A program made the position numbers and the translations under genes. Below, one piece after another: positions 47,701 through 56,000 of a DNA stretch of 64,000 bases (position 1 is its first letter; the number at the start of each line of letters is the position of its first letter). This stretch comes from Indolivaga capnocytophagoides DSM 22835 (lineage in GTDB: Bacteria > Bacteroidota > Bacteroidia > Bacteroidales > Dysgonomonadaceae): contig NZ_AUFL01000009.1 of assembly GCF_000426485.1 (NCBI RefSeq), positions 124,001-188,000 on the forward strand, written 5' to 3'. The notes below the pieces were generated by a model. That model worked only from the letters and a program-made list of their open reading frames with translations, was not told the DNA's origin and ran no database searches.

Positions 47701-48008
47701 TACGAAAATACCAGTGTTGCGTTCGCATACGGAACATTTACACTAAATTCTCCATTTATGTCTGTAATAACACCCGATTTTTCAACACCTTTTACAATTA
47801 TAGCGACTCCTATAAGTGTCTCTTTAGTCTTACTATCGAGTACTTTCCCTTTCACTGTAACATTAGATTGCTTGACCTCCTGCACAGTTACTTCATTACC
47901 CTTGTATGCATACAATTGGGAGACATTTACCGAAAGGAAAAATACTGCCAATAATATACATCCCCGAATAGAGGAAAGAACACCTTGTTTTACTTTCTTT
48001 CTTTTCAT
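44718..48008 (-). CDS. SusC-like TonB-dependent outer-membrane transporter (PUL 3)
   Basis: 1096 residues. The signal peptide ends around QLYAYK (35), a short linker follows, then the carboxypeptidase-regulatory-like domain (about 50-127, with ITDINGEFSVNV), the TonB-box region DEVVVVGYTTQKRE (about 133-146), the plug (ending NGVIVITTKRG) and the barrel closing with FNFGIDVTF. There is no STN domain, consistent with control by the hybrid two-component protein at 53019. It is 34 bases downstream of a GH92 gene and seven bases before susD. Confidence 0.96.
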   Translation of the reverse strand: MKRKKVKQGVLSSIRGCILLAVFFLSVNVSQLYAYKGNEVTVQEVKQSNVTVKGKVLDSKTKETLIGVAIIVKGVEKSGVITDINGEFSVNVPYANATLVFSYLGYRPTEVQLNGRRQIDVELTEDSRALDEVVVVGYTTQKRENITGAVSTITTKDLVQSPTANINNALAGRLPGMIVNQFSGGEPGVDKSELFIRGKSTYGDQSPIVIVDGIERDMSYLSANEIESFTILKDAASTAPYGIRGANGVIVITTKRGEATEKATVNFKASLGFNRPTKLPELLGSADYAMLYNEAKRNDALMEGGTPTNLFTDQAIADFRNGLGYNNDYFDYLFKTGIQQEYNLSVRGGSKVARYYVMAGYTDQGTNLKHVDLSAFDASASFKKYNFRSNIDINITDKFWIKLDLGARMTDRGSPGTSAERLVTIAMTQPPYLPIFVEQNDNESNSKYYVNNPKGMLYGDQIYRYNINGELTRTGYTQQKVTQIESSFSMGYDLDFITKGLKVAGTFSYDDKNDEWINRNLGTYDDGYRKYPKYATFMPVDSEGGRDVYMTPGNYAGAYKTGNKYEIDQTIGNGVDIKNPAHRTYYQLRLTYNNKFADKHSVAGLLLLNRSNENVYSGSEGSRNAKPNRRYQGLTGQFTYNFEDRYFTEFNFGYNGSENFAKEKRYGFFPAGSIGWMISNEKFMEGTRGWLDQFKLRGSYGLVGSDKLPGDNRFGYLQFYGGSSGTNFGYPSFGSGVNGLNEGTLANTALTWEKAKKLNLGLDAMFLDQRLKISFDYFHEDRYDILTTLDDDKMGFPSIVGKDAPPLNVGKVKNHGIEFEVTWSDKIGKDFRYFIKPNFSFARNKLIYNGEIQYPNSWRGETGKSLYLNYVYDFDHFVKDQAEADALNASGYQGVFTNKLIPGDAVYKDLDGDGKITDIGDRKAMGHPRSPEIQFGLPITLQYKDFDFSVLFQGALNSSIMLKDAAIWDFPNFDQDKTGSVTPYHLKNRWTPETAETAKYPALHIGTHTNNKNSNSSLFLYDGKYLRLKNIEVGYTLPRRVIKFAGLSNVRVYAQGQNLLTFDKLGDSNLDPEVGNTSGYWYPVLKVFNFGIDVTF

Positions 48009-48042
48009 AGATTCATATTAAATTAAATTAGGTTTATAATGC

Positions 48043-50343
48043 CTACCTTTTCAGTTCATCCGAAAACGAATAGGGCGCATCTGACTGAGATATACCTCTT
48101 TGCTTATTTGGCACAGAAGACATATCGAAAACAATGCTGGCTCCATCTAATAAATCTTTGTGTGTCAGATAGTTTTTGGTATATACCTTTCCATTGAGCT
48201 TCATAGAAGCTATATAGCGGTTATTTGAGCTTGTATTATTTGATTTTATGATAACCTTTTTTCCATTTTCCAGATTCAATGTTGCAGATTTGAATATCGG
48301 AGATCCTATCACATACTGATCGGTACCCGGGCATACAGTATAAAATCCCAATGCCGAAAATACATACCATGCCGAGGTCTGTCCGTTATCTTCATCACCA
48401 CAATACCCGTCAGGAGTATAAGAATACAGTTTGTCCATAACCTCACGTACCAAGTATTGACCTTTCCAAGGTTCAGCTGCATAATTATATAAGTAAATCA
48501 TGTGCTGTATAGGCTGATTACCATGAGCATATTGCCCCATATTCATCACCTGCATTTCACGCATTTCATGGATTATACCCCGACTTTCCATCCCTTTATT
48601 TCCGGGAACAATAAATACAGAATCCATCATTGTGATAAATTCTTTTCTTCCCCCCATCAGGTCTATTAAACCTTGAGGATCGTGAAAAACACAGAAACTC
48701 CAATGCCAGCTGTTACCTTCACAAAAAGCTCCACTCCAATCTTCAGCGACAAAGTTCTTATCGAACTCACCATTGTCACTTCGTCCTGTCATTAATTTGT
48801 ATTGAGGATTATACAGGTTTTTATAATTCATGGCACGCTTGGCATAAATTTCTATTTCGGACTGGGGTTTATTCAGTTTTTTTCCTAGCTGGTAAATAGT
48901 CCAGTCATCATAGGCATACTCAAGAGTACGTGCAGCAGACTGTCCCCAGCCTACGTTATCAGGTACATATCCCAATTTATTATAATACTCATAACCCGCA
49001 CGCCCCGATGCCGATACTTTCGGATGCATATTATTTGCCCCATGTTTCAAAGCCTCCCAGAGAGTTTCGATATCATATCCTCTTAAACCTTTGATATATG
49101 CATCCGATACAATTGAAGCAGAATTATTTCCGACCATAATGTTTCTATGACCCGGACTAGCCCATTCAGGCAAAAATCCACTCTCTTTATAAGCATTGAC
49201 AAGACCTTCCTGCATTTTTTCGTTCATCGAAGGATACATCAGGTTCAGAAAAGGAAACAAACAACGGAACGTATCCCAGAAACCGGTGTCGGTAAACATG
49301 TATCCGGGTAATACCTGCCCGTTGTAAGGACTATAATGCACAGTCTCACCCTTCTCATTTATTTCATAAAAACTTCGGGGAAACAGAACCGAACGGTACA
49401 GACAAGAATAAAATGTACGCAAACGATCGGTATTATCATCTTCGATAGAAATACGTCCTAATACATCGTTCCATACTTTACGACCTTTCTCTGCCACTTG
49501 ATTAAATGAATCCGCACCCAATTCTTTTAAGTTCAATTCGGCCTGCTCGGGACTGATAAATGAAGACGCAACACGGGCATGTACAATTTCGCCTCGTTTT
49601 GTAGCAAAGCCGATTACACCTCCAGCATGGCTATCTTTACTCTCTAGCGATTTAGAATTTATCATACCTCCGGCAACAGATGCTGTGTATGTGAAAGGTT
49701 TATCAAATTCCACTACAAAATAATTTTTAAAATTTTCGGGGACACCTCCACTGTTACGGGTAGTATAACCAACTATTTTCTTTTCCTCAGGAATTATTTT
49801 CACATATGATCCCCTGTCAAAAGCATCAACAATAACATAAGCCTTATCGGTTTCAGGAAAAGTAAAACGAAATATGGCTGCACGTTCTGTCGGGGTTATT
49901 TCGGTTGTTATATCATAGTCGGCCAAATAAACTTTATAATAATTAGGTTTTGCTACTTCTGATTTATGAGAAAACCAACTTGCTCGCCTGTCCTGATCGA
50001 AAGTTAAGTTACCGGTGACAGGCATAATCGAAAATTGTCCGTAATCATTCATCCATGGGCTGGGCTGATGGGTTTGTTTAAAACCTCTGATCTTATCAGC
50101 TGTATAAGTATATGTCCATCCGTCCCCCATATTCCCTGTTTGAGGTACCCAAAAGTTCATTCCCCATGGTAACGCTATTGCAGGATATGTATTTCCCGTG
50201 GATAACTCGAACTTCGACAATGTACCTGTAAGTGTACTCACATAATCTATTGGTTCCGTTGTCTTTTGAGCAGATACAGAAGACAAAGCAATCGTACAAA
50301 GAAGGACTGTAAAAGCTTTTTTTAAGTTGTTTTTCAATGCCAT
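48043..50343 (-). CDS. GH92 alpha-mannosidase, GNQP variant (PUL 3)
   Basis: 766 residues, signal peptide ending SSVSAQ (26). It is a near-paralogue of the GH92 at 31859-34177 with long identical stretches (IRGFKQTHQPSPW, VLPGYMFTDTGFWDTFRCL, GDEDNGQTSAWYVFSALG) and about three quarters identity by eye in the N-terminal domain. It shares the HGNQPIQHM variant, so both may accept substrates excluded by the usual glutamate, possibly phosphorylated mannose. The catalytic acid is in EGNSWHWSF. The two copies head or sit near the start of different operons under different regulators. Confidence 0.93.
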   Translation of the reverse strand: MALKNNLKKAFTVLLCTIALSSVSAQKTTEPIDYVSTLTGTLSKFELSTGNTYPAIALPWGMNFWVPQTGNMGDGWTYTYTADKIRGFKQTHQPSPWMNDYGQFSIMPVTGNLTFDQDRRASWFSHKSEVAKPNYYKVYLADYDITTEITPTERAAIFRFTFPETDKAYVIVDAFDRGSYVKIIPEEKKIVGYTTRNSGGVPENFKNYFVVEFDKPFTYTASVAGGMINSKSLESKDSHAGGVIGFATKRGEIVHARVASSFISPEQAELNLKELGADSFNQVAEKGRKVWNDVLGRISIEDDNTDRLRTFYSCLYRSVLFPRSFYEINEKGETVHYSPYNGQVLPGYMFTDTGFWDTFRCLFPFLNLMYPSMNEKMQEGLVNAYKESGFLPEWASPGHRNIMVGNNSASIVSDAYIKGLRGYDIETLWEALKHGANNMHPKVSASGRAGYEYYNKLGYVPDNVGWGQSAARTLEYAYDDWTIYQLGKKLNKPQSEIEIYAKRAMNYKNLYNPQYKLMTGRSDNGEFDKNFVAEDWSGAFCEGNSWHWSFCVFHDPQGLIDLMGGRKEFITMMDSVFIVPGNKGMESRGIIHEMREMQVMNMGQYAHGNQPIQHMIYLYNYAAEPWKGQYLVREVMDKLYSYTPDGYCGDEDNGQTSAWYVFSALGFYTVCPGTDQYVIGSPIFKSATLNLENGKKVIIKSNNTSSNNRYIASMKLNGKVYTKNYLTHKDLLDGASIVFDMSSVPNKQRGISQSDAPYSFSDELKR

Positions 50344-50510
50344 TTTAACTATTCTATTATTGTTATTTACCTTAATATCTAATACATAAACCGATTCGAC
50401 AATACACAGGAATGGCCTGCAGAGGAAGTTATCCCTGCTCTATTCCCTTATAATCAATAAGATTAGATTAATTAATTGTATTTAATAAGTTTGTTTGTAA
50501 AGTTTACCCA

Positions 50511-52781
50511 TCACCTGCTTCCCGGCATACTAAAAGATGGAGGAAGAGCATCATCAGAAGCAGCCCAATCTTTATCAGGATGTTTACCCATAATAAACAC
50601 CAATTTTCCGCCCTTCATCAAATCATCGTGACTGAACCACGATTTATTCCAAATTTTACCATTCAGTGATGCTGACTGAATATATTTATTATCAGGTGAA
50701 TAATTTACACATTCAACCTCAAAGGTTTTTCCATTACCGATATCCAGCTTTACCGATCTGAAGACCGGACTTCCTATTACATACATCGGTAAACCGGGTG
50801 TTACAGGATAAAAACCTATCTGCGAAAACACAACAAAAGCCGTTAACCCTCCACCATCTTCATCACCAGGAATACCCATCAGATCATTTCTGAACCATTG
50901 CTTCAATAAAGATCTGACACGTTTTTGGGTACGCCACGGTTGTCCGGCATAATTATATAAATATGGCACATGCATACTGGGTTCGTTGCCCATTGAAAAT
51001 TGTCCGACATTACCCGTATGATCTGCATAAATATGATAAAAATCGGGGCGACCTTTACCCAACGGAGTATCATACATTTTTTCGAGTTCATCTACAAAAG
51101 CTTTTTTGCCGCCCATCATTGCTACAAGATCTCCTATATTATGCTGTACATCCCATTTATAAACAAAACCTGTATTCTCGTCATAAGCGTCACGTCCTCC
51201 AATTCCGGGAGGAAAACGATAATCCAGATCGGGCATGAAGTTGCCAAATGTATCTTTTGGATGAAAAAACTTCGTTTCTGTATTAAATATTTTGTGATAG
51301 TTGAGACTTCTGCCTGAAAAGTATTTATATTCATCATTCTTTTTGAGAGATTTAGCAATCTGAGCTAAGCACCACTCGTCATACACCGTTCCTAGTGTTA
51401 CGGCTACAGGCTGACGACGCTCCCATCCATGTACTTCGGAAACAGTTTCACTTTCACCCGGAGCCAATGACGGAAAATAACCATGATCCTTGAAAAACCT
51501 ATCTAAAACACCCGCAGGTTTAGACGACCATGGAGCTAACGTCTTTTCGGTAATAGCTGCCTTACATGCCTGATATGCTTCAGCTAAATCGAAACCTCTC
51601 AACCCTTTCACATAAGCATCGGCAACCATAGCCACACCATGGTTCGAATTCATTCGGCGGCTATCTCCGGTTACCTCGGGAAAGTTAGGCATCCATGGAC
51701 GGGGCATCTGCTGAGTCATTGCCACATACGAATTAATCATTGCACTTTCCATCTGAGGCTCTATTATTATCCGTAACGGATGAGTAGCCCGGTAAGTATC
51801 CCAAATCCAATCATCTGTATAAAAAGGAATACCATTATCGTTGTGCACTTTTCCATCATATGCACTAAAATAATTTCCATCCTCCGAAATACAGATCATC
51901 CGTTCATAAGTTCTGTATAAAGATGTATAGAAAATCGTTTTCTGATCTTCATCATCTCCATTAACCTGTATTTTCCCTAATGTTTCATTCCACAACCGAC
52001 GTCCTTTAGATTCAACACTTTTCAAATCATAATCCTTTATTTCTCGATGCAGATTTTTCGCAGCCTGTTCTGAACTGATAAAAGATACTCCATATCTCAC
52101 TTTCAGTTTGGTTACTCCTTTGGAAAATTTCAACGCCACACAGGCATTCTCACCATCCGATGCTTTCTTGGAATTATCAAACTTATTATCTGATATTACA
52201 CCTGTATCCTCGGGGTTCCTGTCTATTTCAAGATAAAGGTATACAATCGTATTATTCTGTAATTTCTGGTATCCTTTAACAATATTACCATCAACACTCA
52301 TTTCCCCGTTTCCTGAATTTAACATCAAATACGGGGGAAGGGTGCTATTCGTAAAAGACAACTCATAAATAGCCGACTGATGAGACACTGCATAATCTGC
52401 ATTTATACCATAATCATCCAGATCAACACTATAAAAATATGGTTTGACAATCTCATTGTCATATCCAAACGGAATTACTTTTTTCAGGTTGGAAACATCT
52501 CCTTGAAAGGGGCTCAAGTTAAAAGCCGAACTACCTCTATGGCTTGTAACAATAATAGGCAGCCCGTTTATTTTATTGCCTGTATAATTTTCTCTTTCGG
52601 GATACACACGTAACATGCTATTCGGCAAATGTATTGTAGGATAAGTTGGAACCAAAAGGTGGCTAATATTCCCTATATAAGGGTTAACATAATCGACAGG
52701 CATTTTCGAATCCACATCTGCTTTTACAGACATAGACATAAGGCTTATCAGAAAAAAAAGAATTGTATGTTTCATAGTCAT
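50511..52781 (-). CDS. Divergent GH92 alpha-mannosidase (PUL 3 first gene)
   Basis: 756 residues with a signal peptide ending SVKA (about 21). GH92 landmarks are present but altered: PVDYVNPYIGNISHLLVPTYP at the N-terminus, DDWIWDTYRATHPL, DENTGFVYKWDVQHN in place of EGNAWxYTWxxPHD, MGNEPSMHVPYLYN and GDEDGGGLTAFVVFS in place of GDEDNGQTSAWYVFS. The acid glutamate, the GNEP glutamate and the two aspartates of GDED remain, so it is probably active on a distinct substrate. It is first in the operon and divergent from the HTCS gene. A start at 52775 is also possible. Confidence 0.85.
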   Translation of the reverse strand: MTMKHTILFFLISLMSMSVKADVDSKMPVDYVNPYIGNISHLLVPTYPTIHLPNSMLRVYPERENYTGNKINGLPIIVTSHRGSSAFNLSPFQGDVSNLKKVIPFGYDNEIVKPYFYSVDLDDYGINADYAVSHQSAIYELSFTNSTLPPYLMLNSGNGEMSVDGNIVKGYQKLQNNTIVYLYLEIDRNPEDTGVISDNKFDNSKKASDGENACVALKFSKGVTKLKVRYGVSFISSEQAAKNLHREIKDYDLKSVESKGRRLWNETLGKIQVNGDDEDQKTIFYTSLYRTYERMICISEDGNYFSAYDGKVHNDNGIPFYTDDWIWDTYRATHPLRIIIEPQMESAMINSYVAMTQQMPRPWMPNFPEVTGDSRRMNSNHGVAMVADAYVKGLRGFDLAEAYQACKAAITEKTLAPWSSKPAGVLDRFFKDHGYFPSLAPGESETVSEVHGWERRQPVAVTLGTVYDEWCLAQIAKSLKKNDEYKYFSGRSLNYHKIFNTETKFFHPKDTFGNFMPDLDYRFPPGIGGRDAYDENTGFVYKWDVQHNIGDLVAMMGGKKAFVDELEKMYDTPLGKGRPDFYHIYADHTGNVGQFSMGNEPSMHVPYLYNYAGQPWRTQKRVRSLLKQWFRNDLMGIPGDEDGGGLTAFVVFSQIGFYPVTPGLPMYVIGSPVFRSVKLDIGNGKTFEVECVNYSPDNKYIQSASLNGKIWNKSWFSHDDLMKGGKLVFIMGKHPDKDWAASDDALPPSFSMPGSR

Positions 52782-52805
52782 CCATCAAATAGTTTAGATT
52801 TTTTT

Positions 52806-52813
52806 CAAATGTA
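52806..52813 (-). promoter_or_regulatory. Candidate -7 box for the PUL 3 operon
   Basis: CAAATGTA on the plus strand is TACATTTG on the minus strand, a full TAnnTTTG match 25 bases before the GH92 ATG. No clear -33 TTTG accompanies it. The tandem repeat at 52860-52901 lies about 50-90 bases upstream. Confidence 0.5.
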
Positions 52814-52859
52814 GTTTTTTATATTTTTTAGGAATAATATGTCTTCTGTTTTTACATAA

Positions 52860-52901
52860 AATGTCGCATATATTAACTACAATGTCGCATATATTAACTA
52901 C
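52860..52901. promoter_or_regulatory. Perfect 21-bp tandem repeat, candidate HTCS operator
   Basis: Two exact head-to-tail copies of a 21-bp unit (A followed by ATGTCGCATATATTAACTAC) at 52860-52880 and 52881-52901. The period equals two helical turns, which suits a dimer of AraC-type domains binding one face of the DNA. It is in the 237-base divergent region between the first PUL 3 gene and the HTCS gene. Confidence 0.75.
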
Positions 52902-53018
52902 CTAAACCGTTTATTTCAGGCACTAATATAGGAATAACTGCTTTTTACTTATTTCTTTGTAATACTAAAAGAGCAAGTTCTTGTTTTAGATATTTTCACA
53001 TTTACATAGAACAAAAAG

Positions 53019-56000
53019 ATGAAAAAGGTATATCATAAAAAATATTCCATATTATTATTTATTATAGTTTGTTTATACAACCATCATATATACGGATACA
53101 ATCTGAGGCAGATTAATAATAAGGACAACTTATCAAATAGTTCTATTACATCTCTGTTCCAATCAAAAAAAGGATTGATGTGGATCGGAACCTGTGACGG
53201 ACTCAATACATACGACGGCAGATATGTGCAAACATTCGGCAACAAGGAAAAACAAGTAGTCCTATCGGGAAACCTTATCGATAAAATAAGTGAAACAACT
53301 GAAAATATATTATGGGTACAGACATATTACGGATTTGATAAGGTTAACCTGACTCTGATGGAACTAGAACACTTCAATATGCAGAATCAAGTTTTGTTTA
53401 CCGATACAGACTGCTACAATAGACTATTCGTAATACAGTCCGACAATGCTGTTTATTTTTATTCAGAATCAACTAAACAGTTCGAAATGATTGCCTTGAA
53501 AGGCATAAAATTTAATGACATCCAGAATATGTTTATCGACAACAACAATAAGATGTGGATAATCAATAAAAACGGAACAGTCTTATGCTATAATATATCC
53601 CCTTTTGAAAACAATGGTAAGATATCTATCATTAAAGAAAAAGAGATGAAACATAAATTCCCGATAAATCAATGTTTTCAGGAAGGGAATGACGCATATA
53701 TTATCGATTCAAATTCTGATTTATATGTTTTCTCAGCTCAAAGCCAATCATTCAGATTTGTCTATAGTTTGAGTAAAGAGATAAAACAAAACGGAGAGAT
53801 ATCAACTATAACTCAATATCATAAGGACTACTTCATAGGATTTAAAACAAACGGACTACTCGTTCTGCGAGCAAAAGGCAATGAGTTTTATAAAGAGAAA
53901 CTTCCTATAAATTGCGGAGTCTTCAGCATTATAAAAGACCGATATCAGGATATTGTCTGGATCGGTACAGACGGGCAAGGTGTTTATACTTATATCAATG
54001 ACCTGTACTCTATACGCTCGGTAAAATTACATGATTCCTCTTTAAACATGGGACATCCTATCAGAACCGTGTATTTGGACAGAAACAGCACTCTATGGAT
54101 AGGCAGTAAAGGCGACGGGGTAAGAAAAATATATAATTATGATATCAATGCCAATCTGGCCAATTGCAAAACGGAAGCATATACAACAAGTAACAGTGCT
54201 TTAGCTGATAATTCCATTTACACTATCAGCAAGAGTAAACATGGGGGCATTTGGATCGGAAGTGAAGGAGGCATTAATTATTATTCGGAGAATGAAAACA
54301 AGATCAAATCTATCAAACTCGAATACAATAAGAACCAAATAAAATATGTACATGATATACATGAGCAAGATTCTGTATTATGGATCGCTACTGCCGGAAT
54401 GGGTATAATACGAGCTCATCTCAAATGGCATGGAAATAATCCGATACTGACACCCGATAAACATATCATATTGAATAACGGAGCTATATCTTCCAATTAT
54501 TTTTTCTCGATATTTGTTGATACACCTACAGACTTGTGGTTCGCAAACAGGGGCTCGGGAATTTATACAGTAAACACCTCAAAGTTCAAAATTGACACTA
54601 TTGTCTTTGTAAGTAAATTAAAGAACAGATCTTTAAATGAAATCTATTCTGTAGCAAGAGGAAAGAAAGATCAATATCTTATCGGAACCAGTTTTGGATT
54701 GATAGAATACAATAAAGGTAACAACTCGTATAAAAAGAAAGAAACCCCGGGATTTCCACAAACAGTTATCCACAGCATATTAAAAGATTCTGACGAAACA
54801 TTTTGGCTGAGCACAAATCAAGGTCTTGTAAATTATGACCTCAATACCTTCTCCTTCACTGTATTCGATAATCTCAGTGGATTAGACGTTATTGAGTTTA
54901 GTGACGGTGCAGCATTTAAAGATGATAAAACAGGTTTGCTTTTGTTCGGAGGTATTAATGGTTTTGTAGCTATCAGTAAAGACAGTGCAGTCAAGCATGA
55001 TTATATGCCGCCTGTATATTTCAACGACCTGACAATATTAGGAAAGGAACATAATATTAATGATTTTATAACCCGAAGCGATGATGAAGATAAACTGATA
55101 TTGTCTTTCGATCAGAATTTTTTCTCTCTGTCCTTCATTGCGATCGATTACATAGACGGCAATAACTACAGCTACCAGTACCAACTGGACAGTTCGAATA
55201 ATCAGTGGATAGAAAATGGCTCTTCAAACAAGATCTTTTTTACCAACTTCAGTCCGGGGGAATATGTATTATCGGTAAAATACCATAATCGGATATTAGG
55301 CAAAGACAGCCCGATATATAAAATCAAAATAAAAGTGCTACCTCCATGGTATCTGTCTGTGTGGGCATATATTTTCTATTGTATCGCAGCCTTCGGTTTT
55401 ATATTTATTATAATCCGCTCGTTTAGAATCAGAGCCAAGAAGAAAAAAAATAACATGCTCCAACAATTGGAGCAAAAGCATAAAGAAGATGTATACGAGT
55501 CTAAGCTTCGGTTCTTCACAAATATTGCCCACGAGTTTTGTACACCTCTCACATTAATATACGGACCATGCAACCGCATATTAAGTATCAAAAATGTAGA
55601 TAAACAAATAACAAAATACACACATATAATCCAGCAAAATGCAGAGAGGCTCAACTCTTTAATCCAAGACCTTATTGAGTTCCGAAGAATCGAAACCGGG
55701 TATAAAGAACCTCAAATCGAGAAATTAGAGTTGACATCGGTTCTTAATCAAATAATTAATGCTTTTCAAGATATTACAGAATCCAAATCGATAGTAATAA
55801 ATAAACTTATACCTGAGACATTAAACTGGAATACCGATAAAAACCTATTTATAACAATCTCAACCAACCTCATATCCAATGCCTTCAAATACACACCCAA
55901 CAACGGATCGATAGAGGTTACATTATTCCAGCAGGAAGATACTATCCACCTAAGTATATCAAATACAGGAAAAGGAATCAAGCATGAAGACATATCCAAA

